NCBI GenBank assembly: GCA_029062725.1
Contig: JAIDPP010000021.1
Coordinates: forward strand, 1 to 7,080
Reading direction: 5' to 3'
Length of the DNA stretch: 7,080 nt
Source of the DNA: Muribaculaceae bacterium
Lineage (GTDB): Bacteria > Bacteroidota > Bacteroidia > Bacteroidales > Muribaculaceae
A program made the position numbers and the translations under genes. This document shows, in pieces, positions 1-7,016 of the stretch (its first letter is position 1; each line of letters begins with the position of its first letter). Below the pieces are notes generated by a model. The model did not search any database and was not told where the DNA came from. It saw only the letters and a program-made list of their open reading frames with translations.

Positions 1-298
1 CAATCAGATGATAGCCGTTGTCACGTTTGTCTTTTTTTTCAAACCGACTCTCTTTAGCCACATACATCTCGCACCCGAAGATTGGTTTGAACTTATCATC
101 CTCCGGACGCTTGGAATTGATTTTAGAGCAATAATTGAAAAATTCCTTTATTCCGAACATGTTACCATGGTCGGTAAGGGCAATTCCTTTCATTCCGTCG
201 CTGATTGCTTTATCCACCAGCTCAGGAATGGCTGCCTTGCCGTCAAGAAGACTGTATTGAGAATGTACGTGTAGATGAGTAAAAGAGGGGTTAGACAT
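1..298 (-). CDS. dnaE: DNA polymerase III subunit alpha, N-terminal part (runs off left edge)
   Basis: This is the catalytic subunit of the replicative DNA polymerase III, which acts at the replication fork in the cytoplasm. Only the first 99 codons lie in the window. The protein opens MSNPSFTHLHVHSQYSLLDG, the signature start of the N-terminal PHP domain, with the HLHVHS metal-binding-type motif at residues 8-13. It continues with a second PHP block, GIALTDHGNMFG (about 38-49), and then PIFGCEMYVAKE (about 75-86), as in DnaE-type alpha subunits. The ATG at 296-298 is chosen because the PHP motif follows at once and an AGGAGA stretch lies about 6 bases upstream, which is notable because the other genes here lack a clear Shine-Dalgarno sequence. 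A Bacteroidota-type promoter precedes it. The polymerase core is outside the window, so completeness cannot be judged. PolC is unlikely because in PolC the PHP domain is internal, not at the N-terminus. Confidence 0.96.
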   Translation of the reverse strand, partial: MSNPSFTHLHVHSQYSLLDGKAAIPELVDKAISDGMKGIALTDHGNMFGIKEFFNYCSKINSKRPEDDKFKPIFGCEMYVAKESRFEKKDKRDNGYHLI

Positions 299-321
299 TG
301 TTTCTCCTGTTTTTGGAATTG

Positions 322-352
322 CAAATATAGCAAACCTCACTCTTTTTTCCAA
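322..352 (-). promoter_or_regulatory. Bacteroidota-type promoter for dnaE
   Basis: On the minus strand a perfect -7 element TATATTTG (consensus TAnnTTTG) lies at 322-329. A TTG at 350-352 sits 20 bases upstream of it, the expected place for the -33 element. Transcription would start near 315, giving a short leader of about 15-20 bases before the dnaE ATG. The match is to the known sigma-ABfr consensus; the start site itself is inferred. Confidence 0.68.
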
Positions 353-528
353 TTCATATTCTTCTCTTACTGGTGAATTTTTGTTAATTTCCTAAATTCT
401 CCATAAAGCCTTGCTCACATACCATCCCTATAAAAAGTATGTTTTGGAGACATAATGTTGCAATTTCAGAAAATAACAAAAGGCATTGTCGGAGTGTTAT
501 AATATTAATTAATCAAAAGAAACATCTT

Positions 529-1071
529 ATGGAAATTAAAAAATATGAAGAAGATATTCACGAGGATCTCCATCGGTTCCTCGTTGGGGTTGGCATGATG
601 GATGAAAAGATGCCGGAGTGTCCTGATCTTGATGAATTGTGGCCGTCGATTGAAACTGCGTATCTGCCTGATGGAATCAGGGAGTTCACTGATTATCCCC
701 TTGTATCAATGGGATGGGTTATGTTTATAGGTATGGCCTTAGCAAAATATTGGGATGAGGATTGGATAAAGTATAGCGAGGAAGGAGGAGAAAGAATCTA
801 CCACAGACTACGTGATGCGAAGGGTTATGACAATCTTGACGATTATATTCTAAAAGATGTGCTCGAACTTCCTGAGGAGGAAGCGGAGAAAGTTTCTTCG
901 GTTGTAGGAGAGTGTGCTGCAAGGGTTCTCAGCTCTCTGCATCGCTCTGGAATAGAACCTTCGACTGAGAAGGCTCTTCGCGCATATAAAGCCTCTTTGC
1001 ACCAGCTCTACATTATGGGAGTGGCAATGGAGCTTAACGCTCTGGGATACCACATGACTGCTATAGGATAG
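529..1071 (+). CDS. Conserved-looking hypothetical protein, acidic and probably all-helical
   Basis: This is a 180-residue cytoplasmic protein that I cannot assign to a named family. It has no signal peptide or clear transmembrane segment. It is rich in Asp, Glu and Leu and reads as a series of amphipathic helices. A central block, MGWVMFIGMALAKYWDEDW (about 61-79), is the most distinctive part and resembles unnamed Bacteroidales proteins as I recall them. A second helix-rich block (about 113-170) contains LPEEEAEKVSSVVGECAARV and a C-terminal hydrophobic helix, LYIMGVAMELNALGY. I take the ATG at 529 because an A-rich leader (AATCAAAAGAAACATCTT) stands directly before it. An in-frame ATG at 439 would add 30 basic, Asn-rich residues that look like untranslated leader. 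It is divergent from dnaE and convergent with the thiamine operon, so context gives no functional clue. It is very likely a real gene; its function is unknown. Confidence 0.78.
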   Translation: MEIKKYEEDIHEDLHRFLVGVGMMDEKMPECPDLDELWPSIETAYLPDGIREFTDYPLVSMGWVMFIGMALAKYWDEDWIKYSEEGGERIYHRLRDAKGYDNLDDYILKDVLELPEEEAEKVSSVVGECAARVLSSLHRSGIEPSTEKALRAYKASLHQLYIMGVAMELNALGYHMTAIG

Positions 1072-1082
1072 AATCTTTCAAT

Positions 1083-1128
1083 AAAAAGGCTTTCCTCTCC
1101 CCGTCAATAATAAGGGAGAAGAAAGCCT
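1083..1128 (-). terminator. Intrinsic terminator between convergent genes
   Basis: A 15-base-pair stem with one mismatch joins 1087-1101 (AGGCTTTCCTCTCCC) to 1114-1128 (GGGAGAAGAAAGCCT), with a 12-base loop. Read on the minus strand, the stem is followed by TTTTTAT (complement of 1082-1087), so it ends the thiamine operon 15 bases after the permease stop. On the plus strand the tail is only AATAATT, so it would be a weaker terminator for the hypothetical gene. Confidence 0.8.
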
Positions 1129-1142
1129 AATAATTCCGATAA

Positions 1143-1712
1143 CTATTGCCTGGAATCATCCATTAGTTTGAGCCATTTTTTATATCCGAATATTGATATT
1201 ACGGAATAGACGGAATATAGGATTCCGTAAAACGGTATGTCCTTATAGAAATAAAGTGCGGAGCAAACCAGATCTACAACAAGCCAGATTAGCCATTGCT
1301 CTGCATATTTGCGAGCCATCATCCAAAGGCCTATTATCGAGAGAGCTGTAGTAAATGCATCGGCCGTCGGAACGGTGGAATCGGTAAAGTCGATCAAAAT
1401 CAGCCGGATCGCAACCCAAAGCAACACGAAACATATTATTGCACCAATCCACACCTTTAATGTAGCATGTGTGATAGGCAACGATTGTTTCTTCTTCTTT
1501 GCCGTTCCTTTCGTCCATACCGCAAATCCATAGACAGCAATGGCAAGATAATAGATATTTATTGCGAAGTCCGCATAAAGTCCTTTTGACCAATAGATCC
1601 ACATCGAAATGGCCGGCATCACTACGGATGCCAGCCATACTTTTTTATCGGCATGATATTCCCACCAAAGGTAAAGGAGACCGATCAAGAATCCGAAAAT
1701 CTGTAAAGCCAT
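1143..1712 (-). CDS. pnuT: PnuC-family transporter, predicted thiamine permease (PnuT type)
   Basis: This is a 189-residue inner-membrane protein of the PnuC family, facilitators for nicotinamide riboside (PnuC), thiamine (PnuT) or related vitamins. Hydrophobic segments lie at about 3-17, 28-41, 48-66, 87-107, 118-132, 139-155 and 160-176, giving about seven membrane spans. A WLIW motif (Trp140 and Trp143) within EQWLIWLVVD matches the WxxW substrate-site motif of the family. The basic KGTAKKKK loop (68-75) is probably cytoplasmic. Thiamine is inferred from context: the gene starts 10 bases after the stop of a TonB-dependent receptor controlled by a TPP riboswitch, the OMthi-pnuT arrangement known in Bacteroides. 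Family members move unphosphorylated vitamin down its gradient, and phosphorylation by a kinase traps it. That kinase gene is not next to this one. The start at 1710-1712 gives a hydrophobic N-terminus typical of the family. Confidence 0.9.
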   Translation of the reverse strand: MALQIFGFLIGLLYLWWEYHADKKVWLASVVMPAISMWIYWSKGLYADFAINIYYLAIAVYGFAVWTKGTAKKKKQSLPITHATLKVWIGAIICFVLLWVAIRLILIDFTDSTVPTADAFTTALSIIGLWMMARKYAEQWLIWLVVDLVCSALYFYKDIPFYGILYSVYSVISIFGYKKWLKLMDDSRQ

Positions 1713-1722
1713 CTTTAAAGAT

Positions 1723-3963
1723 TTAGAACTTCAATGTAATTGTGGCCATGACATTAGTAGGAGCTTGTGCCGCATAACCGGAATAACGATATATAATTTT
1801 TTCGCCGTTCTCTACATAATATCCTGCTCCTGCATACCCGTTATTGAAATATTTTTCGTTGAAGAGGTTGTAGATTGAGAATCCAAGTTTCAATTCTTTA
1901 ATCCCTCCGATTTTATGGAAAGAGTAAGCAAGATGAAGATCGCTTACAAAATACGCATCAAGCATTGCCTCGTCGTTATGGGCGTTGGTCATGTACTGCT
2001 TGCTGATGTATCGGCTGTCAAGGGAGGCATCGAATCCTTTAACATGGAAATTGAAAGCATTGTTAAGGATAAAATCGGGAGAGAAAGCTATAGGAGTGTC
2101 GCCGCAGTCGATTGATATGGGATTTGTCCACTCATCCTCGTAGATATATTCCGTGAAGTTTTTGATTCTGTTGCGCGAGAGAGTCATATTGATGTTCCAG
2201 TCAAACCAGACAGCGGGCTTGACAGATCCTTGAAGTTCGATACCCATACGATAAGAATTCGGAACATTCACACTCAAGGGATTGCCTGTATCTGAAAGCT
2301 CGCCCGTGGCCACGAGCTGATCCTTATATTTCATGTAATAGAGATTTGCCCCGACATTGAAGATTTTGCCCGAATAAGAATATCCGAGTTCAAAGTCGTT
2401 GAGGTATTCCGACTTGGGATAGTGTGCCGGATCAGAGTCAGTGAAATTATCTCGTGTCGGTTCTTTTTGAGCCACGGCCCATGAAGCGAAAGCACGGTGG
2501 CCGTCAAGTTCAAAATTGACTCCAAGTTTTGGATTGAAGAAATTCCAGATTTCCTTAATGTTTAGAAGTGCAGGAGCTCCTGTATTCCAGTCGTAATTGT
2601 CTGATTCTCCTTTTATGGTATAACGAATGTGGCGGTATTGCAGATCTGCAAATACAGAGAGAAGACGGTTGATATTGAAATTCGCCCGAATGTAAGTATT
2701 GATATCGAATTTATGGCCATTATTGTCATAATAAGGCTGTAGGGGATCAAGTTCGCCTATATAATTTCTGACCCATTTTACTTGTCCGAAGTGATGACCG
2801 TAGAAATCGGTGACAGCGACTCCGGCAGAAGCATTCCATCTGTGGTCTCTAAAATTAAGACTCACCGAACCCCCGCCAAAATGGTTCCGGTTTTTCTTAA
2901 GACGTATAAGGTCTGATTTCTTAATCGTCTCTCCGTTAGCGTCGAGATAGGGGAGAAGACCATACTCCACAAGAGTTCTGTTTGTTTTATACTGGTCGTA
3001 ATAACCGTCATCACCGGTATAATGGATAGCGGCGTTGAGATGGAACAAATCTCCGATGTGCTGTGATAGAAGAAGCTGGAGATGGTGTTGGATGTAATTA
3101 TCCTTCTGATCGGAATAATACGCCCTGTTGCCTTGTGAATCGGTATATTCTCCACAGGGATTGTATCTTCTGCCATATTTTTCCATCTGTTCTTTGGAAG
3201 CGTAGTCCCAAGCCATGTATGTTTTCTCTTTTCCTCCAAAGGCGAGAAGCCTTAACAGTGTATTGTAGGATTTATATGCCGCCTGTCCGAAGTAGCTCCA
3301 GAGTTGAGTCGTGGCCCGTTCTATGTATCCGTCAGATCCCAGATGACTTATTCTTGCGTCAAAGCTCCAGTGGTCTCCCAACATCCCTGATCCTACCCTT
3401 AGGGTTTCGCGGTTGGTGTTGTACATTCCGTAAGCACCGGAAAGTTCAGCGTAGGAGGTTTCAGAAGGGGCGTCCGTAATCATGTTTACGCTTGCACCGA
3501 ATGCCCCGGCTCCATTGGTTGAGGTTCCGGCTCCACGCTGGATCTGCACATCCCTTAAGGAGGATGCGAAATCCGGCATGTTAACCCAATATACATTATG
3601 GCTTTCAGGATTGTTGATCGGCACTCCGTTAGCTGTAACATTGATTCTCGAGCCATCGGTTCCTCTTATTCTCATAGAGGTATAACCGATTCCTGCCCCT
3701 GCATCGGAGGTCGTGATTACTGAGGGAGTTGCTTGCAGAAGGTATGTGATATCTCGACCGTCGTTATGCTCGAGAAGCTCCTCCTTTGAAATATTTGTAA
3801 AAGCGACCGGAGTCTTGGAAGTTGCGCGGTTGGCTACGACTTCAAGTTCATTAAGTAAAGTGGCCAGCGTGTCGGCACCCTCCTTCATTGCTGTTTCTGC
3901 GGATGCGCTAAGCCCACAGAAGCCTATGGCTGCCAAAGCCATAGGAAAAATTCTTTTTTCCAT
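1723..3963 (-). CDS. TonB-dependent outer-membrane receptor, predicted thiamine importer (OMthi)
   Basis: This is a 746-residue receptor predicted to carry thiamine or its phosphates across the outer membrane using TonB energy. Residues 1-22 form a signal peptide (basic MEKR, hydrophobic core, SASA cleavage region). A TonB-box-like segment ELEVVANRA follows at about 39-47. The plug domain spans about 50-165, with GYTSMRIRGTDGSRINV (93-109), GVPINNPES (113-121), VQIQRGAG (139-146) and FGASVNMIT (155-163), all standard plug motifs. The remainder is a 22-strand-type barrel rich in alternating aromatic residues. NLFNEKYFNNG precedes the final strand, which ends in the outer-membrane targeting Phe746. 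It lacks the N-terminal carboxypeptidase-like extension of SusC proteins and no SusD partner is present, which fits vitamin uptake over glycan uptake. The TPP aptamer directly upstream is the main evidence for the substrate. Coupling to pnuT 10 bases downstream implies one transcript. Confidence 0.93.
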   Translation of the reverse strand: MEKRIFPMALAAIGFCGLSASAETAMKEGADTLATLLNELEVVANRATSKTPVAFTNISKEELLEHNDGRDITYLLQATPSVITTSDAGAGIGYTSMRIRGTDGSRINVTANGVPINNPESHNVYWVNMPDFASSLRDVQIQRGAGTSTNGAGAFGASVNMITDAPSETSYAELSGAYGMYNTNRETLRVGSGMLGDHWSFDARISHLGSDGYIERATTQLWSYFGQAAYKSYNTLLRLLAFGGKEKTYMAWDYASKEQMEKYGRRYNPCGEYTDSQGNRAYYSDQKDNYIQHHLQLLLSQHIGDLFHLNAAIHYTGDDGYYDQYKTNRTLVEYGLLPYLDANGETIKKSDLIRLKKNRNHFGGGSVSLNFRDHRWNASAGVAVTDFYGHHFGQVKWVRNYIGELDPLQPYYDNNGHKFDINTYIRANFNINRLLSVFADLQYRHIRYTIKGESDNYDWNTGAPALLNIKEIWNFFNPKLGVNFELDGHRAFASWAVAQKEPTRDNFTDSDPAHYPKSEYLNDFELGYSYSGKIFNVGANLYYMKYKDQLVATGELSDTGNPLSVNVPNSYRMGIELQGSVKPAVWFDWNINMTLSRNRIKNFTEYIYEDEWTNPISIDCGDTPIAFSPDFILNNAFNFHVKGFDASLDSRYISKQYMTNAHNDEAMLDAYFVSDLHLAYSFHKIGGIKELKLGFSIYNLFNEKYFNNGYAGAGYYVENGEKIIYRYSGYAAQAPTNVMATITLKF

Positions 3964-3967
3964 GTTT

Positions 3968-4069
3968 ATTTTCTCTACGCCGGTATTACCCGGATCAGGT
4001 TCAAAGGGTATGATCTCAGATCAGCACATTCTGCACTCTTGCGTCCTGTTGTTGCTGAACACCCCTAAT
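3968..4069 (-). ncRNA. TPP (THI-box) riboswitch
   Basis: The minus strand carries all hallmark elements of the thiamine pyrophosphate aptamer: AGGGGTG (4066-4060), CTGAGA (4019-4014), ATACCC (4011-4006), GAACCTGATC (4002-3993) and the terminal GGCGTAGAGAA (3981-3971). P2 forms by GGGT (4064-4061) with ACCC (4009-4006). P3 forms by TCAGCA (4058-4053) with TGCTGA (4026-4021), enclosing a variable 26-base arm. P5 forms by CCGG (3993-3990) with CCGG (3983-3980). The only P1 I can draw is short and A/U-only, ATT (4069-4067) with AAT (3970-3968). The receptor ATG follows four bases later, so there is no room for a terminator hairpin. Control is therefore most likely at translation start, with TPP binding closing off the A-rich leader. 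Confidence 0.96.
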
Positions 4070-4100
4070 GTTTTATATATCTTTTAGTGGAATTCCGCTG

Positions 4101-4130
4101 CAAAGTTAAAAATTATTCTCATTCCTCAAA
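4101..4130 (-). promoter_or_regulatory. Bacteroidota-type promoter for the thiamine uptake operon
   Basis: On the minus strand a perfect -7 element TAACTTTG lies at 4101-4108, with a TTTG -33 element at 4127-4130. The spacing is 18 bases, one short of the usual 19-21. Transcription would begin near 4094, about 25 bases before the TPP aptamer, giving a leader of roughly 130 bases. Confidence 0.7.
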
Positions 4131-4182
4131 GAGAAGATATATTTAAAAGTGAATTTTCGTTATTTTGTATTATTTTCGCGTT

Positions 4183-4551
4183 ATGAATATAGAAGATATA
4201 CGAGAAATAGGGTTGGCATTACCCGGGGTTACCGAGCGTATGCCCTTTGGACCGGATACCTATTGTCTTGAAATAGGAGGCCGGATGTTCTGTCTTATTT
4301 CCCTTGATGGGGAATGGGATTTCTACAACCTTAAGGTTGATCCGGAATATTCCGAGGAGTTGCGACAAAGATACCGTGGTATCCACCCGGGCTATCACAT
4401 GAATAAAAAGCATTGGGTATCTGTCGAATTTTCGGGAGATGTTCCGGATTCGCTGCAGCGACAACTCCTGATCCATTCATATCGTCAGGTTATTGCCGGA
4501 CTACCTAAGATAGTCAGGGCGGAATTAGGCCTGAATCATTTCGAAGATTAG
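4183..4551 (+). CDS. MmcQ/YjbR family protein
   Basis: This is a small 122-residue cytoplasmic protein of the MmcQ/YjbR family, whose fold (CyaY-like alpha-beta) is known but whose biochemical role is not settled; some members are described as DNA-binding. Family features are visible: an N-terminal helix followed by LPGVTERMPFGPDTYCLEIGGRMF spread over about 13-36, a central FYNLKVDPEYSEELR strand-helix (about 47-61), the signature PGYHMNKKHWVSV (69-81), and the C-terminal helix LLIHSYRQVIAGLPK (95-109). The length is typical. The ATG at 4183 fits the family N-terminus; an upstream TTG at 4165 would add six residues (MYYFRV) and is less likely. It is divergent from the thiamine operon, with about 50 bases between the two promoter zones. 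A damaged hydrolase gene follows closely downstream and may share the transcript. Confidence 0.9.
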   Translation: MNIEDIREIGLALPGVTERMPFGPDTYCLEIGGRMFCLISLDGEWDFYNLKVDPEYSEELRQRYRGIHPGYHMNKKHWVSVEFSGDVPDSLQRQLLIHSYRQVIAGLPKIVRAELGLNHFED

Positions 4552-4577
4552 CTGAGGGATGTGGTAAACTTAAATAG

Positions 4578-5279
4578 GAAAATGAGAAGGAATATAGTAT
4601 TTTTACGTTCGATGGTCTTAATTTTTATTCGCCTTATTACAGACACATCACCCTCGATTCCTGGGCTACATTGAATGAAGATACGATCAACCGACGCTAT
4701 CGTGAAGTTGCTTTTATAGATGTTAGAAATGCCTTCCGCAAGTTTATCCATGATAATAATGGCAACCGGCCTTTTATTCTTGCAGGGTTCAGTCAGGGGG
4801 GAAAGTCGGTTGTTGAACTTCTTAAAGATATGGACGATTCCACAAGGAAAAGGATGGTTGCAGCATACGTATTGGGGTATAAGGTTACTCCCGAGGATAT
4901 AGCGACCTGTCCTTATATTATAGCCGCAAAGGATTCTTTGGATACGGGAGTGGTGATTTGTTATAATTCGGTGTCTGATATCAAGTATATCCAGCCCATT
5001 GTAGCAGCTCCTAACGTTATAGGAATTAATCCTGTAAATTGGAAAACCGATTCAACCCCGGCAATTCTAAACGACACTGTCACAGTGACCTATGACTCTA
5101 ACTTCAAGGTTCTTGTCCTTAACGGCTTCGACGGCAGTTATCTTCCCAATATCCTCGATATCCTTAATGTCGGTGACTATCACGGTGTTGAGCCTTGGAT
5201 TTATAGCGAATGTCTCCGTAAAAATTTCCGTCAGCGAATTGATTCATTCAGAAATCGGACAGTTATCGAAAATCCTTGA
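4578..5279 (+). pseudogene. DUF3089-type alpha/beta-hydrolase, N-terminally truncated
   Basis: The readable frame resembles Bacteroidales DUF3089 proteins, predicted alpha/beta-hydrolases normally exported as lipoproteins. Recognisable blocks are LNFYSPYYRHITLDSW (starting at 4617), GRPFILAGFSQGG-like NRPFILAGFSQGG with the nucleophile-elbow Ser (about 4767-4805), AAYVLGYKVTPEDI, GVVICYNSVSD, INPVNWKTDSTPAILNDTVTV, and a late His in GDYHGVEPW. Family members, as I recall them, have roughly 80-100 more residues at the N-terminus, including the signal peptide. Here a TAG at 4575 closes the frame and no ATG occurs in it before the Ser motif; homology is already visible upstream of the first plausible alternative start, TTG 4671. 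A well-placed ATG at 4582 (MRRNIVFL, 30 bases after the yjbR stop) is in a different frame and stops at 4672. I infer an internal out-of-frame deletion of the 5' part. The 3' part has no stops, so decay is recent or a truncated product persists. Confidence 0.72.
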
Positions 5280-5313
5280 TAAAAGTCTCAACAAAATCGC
5301 TTTATAAATAGAT

Positions 5314-5370
5314 TCCGGAGTCTTTTCCCGCAAATTGCAAAAAAGACTCCGGATCCACTCTTTGTTTTTT
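5314..5370 (+). terminator. Strong intrinsic terminator, probably bidirectional
   Basis: A perfect 13-base-pair stem pairs 5314-5326 (TCCGGAGTCTTTT) with 5341-5353 (AAAAGACTCCGGA) around a 14-base loop. On the plus strand the tail CACTCTTTGTTTTTT follows, ending the yjbR-hydrolase transcript. On the minus strand the stem is followed by ATCTATTTAT, which is moderately T-rich. It also lies about 25 bases after the aspartate decarboxylase stop, so it can serve both convergent genes. Confidence 0.82.
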
Positions 5371-5378
5371 GTATTATT

Positions 5379-7016
5379 CTACTTATTCTCCTTTGAAACC
5401 AAAAACTCTTGATAATAAGCCTCCATGATATTACTTATTGCATTTCCTATAACACCATAATCCTCCTTCGAGAGATTTGCAAGTGAGGCCCTTACGCTCC
5501 AGTCCGGTCCTGCAAACCCGCTTCCATTAAGAAGCACAACCGACGTTTCAGAGGCAAGGCGCAGTACGATGTCAAGAGGTTGGTAGTTGTCTATGAGCCA
5601 TTCGCAAAACTCTTCACCATAGCGTGCCTTTCCCCAGACCATAATATCAATTTCGGAATAATAGCCTACGCGGTCCGCGTCAGGAATAAGCTTCATTCCC
5701 GCTGAATCCCAAAGTGCATCCAGACGCTCGTGGATCATCTCCTGCATCTTTTCTTTGTAAGAGTCCTCCTTATCAACCAGACAGAAAAGGGCGAAAAGAA
5801 CCATCTGTATCTGCTGTGGAGTGGAGAGTCCTGCGGTATGGTTAAGTGCAACAGACCTCGAGTCTGCCACAAGACGATCGATAAAAGGAATGCCTGAGGG
5901 TTTCGGAGTCAGGGAGCGGTAGCGGTGATACAAATCCTTCTTTTGTATTTCCGGCTGGTCCTCGAGGAGACGGTTAAAGATATTCTCTTTGGCGAGTGCA
6001 ATTACAGCAAGACGCCAGCCGGTTGCCCCGAAATATTTAGAGAAAGAATATACACAGAGAGTATTCTGCGGCAACTCATACATGAGCGAACGGAAATCCT
6101 TTGCAAAAGTTCCATAAACATCATCTGTGACAATCATCAGATTAGGATTGTCAGTTTTCACTATTTCCACAATCTTCTTCAGACAATGATCAGTGAGTTT
6201 ATAGGAAGGTGGATTTGAGGGATTCACAAGGCAAAGCAGCTTCACCTCCGGGTCTCGCAACTTGTCGAGTTCCGAATCAGGATACTGCCATAAATGGTAG
6301 CCCTCTTCATCCATTTCATTTGCTTCGATGTTCACGACATTAAACTCATATCGGTCAAGTTCCGGAATCTCAAGATAGGGAGTGAAGATTGGAGTCATCA
6401 AGGCAATCTTATCATGGGTATTGACAAGATGATTGGCTTGCAGCGAATCAAAGATATAGCACATTGCCGCTGTGCCTCCCTCGGTTGCGAAAAGATCGTA
6501 TTCACGACCGAATCCCGGAGCGTTGTTACCCATCTCCTTTGCCATATAAGCTTTTACAATTTCTTCCGAAAGTTCCAACATTCTTACAGGGGTAGGATAC
6601 TCATCTCCAATTATACCTTCCGCCCATTCATAGGCAAGTGAATCTTCATCAAGATGCAGCTCATTAGTGCAATATTCGATAGCTTCATGAAGAAGTAATG
6701 CTCCGGGAAGAGTTGAGTTGACCATAAGGAAATGGCGGAGACGATTCATGGATCCTTCACTCGCCGGAACACCGGCGATGCCGGGTTCATCCTTGAATGT
6801 GAGTTCACACTCCTGAAGAGCCCATTGTCCCAAAAGGAAAAAGGCCTGACGCGGTGCTGTAGCAACCCAGTTGGGATTGCCTCGTCCGGCGTTTAGAAAC
6901 TGATCGGTAGATTTTCTGGCATCTCTCTTTGCAAGTTTTATAAGCTCGTTTTTAATTTCAAATGGACTCATCTTCGAGAGTTCCTGTTCTTTTTTTCTTA
7001 AAGCTGGGTTAACCAT
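5379..7016 (-). CDS. aspD: Aspartate 4-decarboxylase (bifunctional with aspartate aminotransferase activity)
   Basis: This PLP-dependent cytoplasmic enzyme (also called asdA) converts L-aspartate to L-alanine and CO2, and family members also show aspartate transaminase activity. The 545-residue length matches the family, which is longer than ordinary aminotransferases because of extra N-terminal and internal segments. Fold-type I features are clear: GRGNPNW near the N-terminus (44-50, Arg45 a candidate substrate-site Arg), FATEGGTAAM (176-185) for the phosphate-binding turn, VNPSNPP (264-270), TDDVYGTF (297-304) with the pyridine-binding Asp and Tyr301, SFSKYFGATGWRL (324-336) with Schiff-base Lys327, and SVRASL (507-512) with Arg509 as the likely alpha-carboxylate ligand. 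All expected catalytic residues are present. Known relatives work with the aspartate:alanine antiporter AspT to consume a proton and build a proton gradient. No aspT lies downstream; upstream is outside the window. The start at 7014-7016 follows an A/T-rich leader. Confidence 0.95.
   Translation of the reverse strand: MVNPALRKKEQELSKMSPFEIKNELIKLAKRDARKSTDQFLNAGRGNPNWVATAPRQAFFLLGQWALQECELTFKDEPGIAGVPASEGSMNRLRHFLMVNSTLPGALLLHEAIEYCTNELHLDEDSLAYEWAEGIIGDEYPTPVRMLELSEEIVKAYMAKEMGNNAPGFGREYDLFATEGGTAAMCYIFDSLQANHLVNTHDKIALMTPIFTPYLEIPELDRYEFNVVNIEANEMDEEGYHLWQYPDSELDKLRDPEVKLLCLVNPSNPPSYKLTDHCLKKIVEIVKTDNPNLMIVTDDVYGTFAKDFRSLMYELPQNTLCVYSFSKYFGATGWRLAVIALAKENIFNRLLEDQPEIQKKDLYHRYRSLTPKPSGIPFIDRLVADSRSVALNHTAGLSTPQQIQMVLFALFCLVDKEDSYKEKMQEMIHERLDALWDSAGMKLIPDADRVGYYSEIDIMVWGKARYGEEFCEWLIDNYQPLDIVLRLASETSVVLLNGSGFAGPDWSVRASLANLSKEDYGVIGNAISNIMEAYYQEFLVSKENK

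Noticed and set aside
438..446. Possible -7 promoter element TATGTTTTG for the hypothetical gene
   Set aside because: It has three bases between TA and TTTG where the consensus has two, and the nearest TTG (411-413) is 24 bases away, outside the usual spacing.
439..528. Extended N-terminus for the hypothetical protein starting at ATG 439
   Set aside because: The 30 extra residues are basic, Asn- and Ile-rich and unlike the acidic helical body, while a typical A-rich leader sits directly before ATG 529.
3063..3479. Plus-strand open frame of 138 codons inside the receptor gene
   Set aside because: It lies wholly antisense to the well-supported TonB-dependent receptor, and its translation shows no domain or sensible composition; it is a shadow of the real frame.
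4582..4674. Short ORF of 30 codons (MRRNIVFL...) as a separate small membrane peptide
   Set aside because: It overlaps the hydrolase-like frame out of phase, and its hydrophobic look partly comes from reading the aromatic-rich hydrolase codons one base off. It is better explained as the old hydrolase start.
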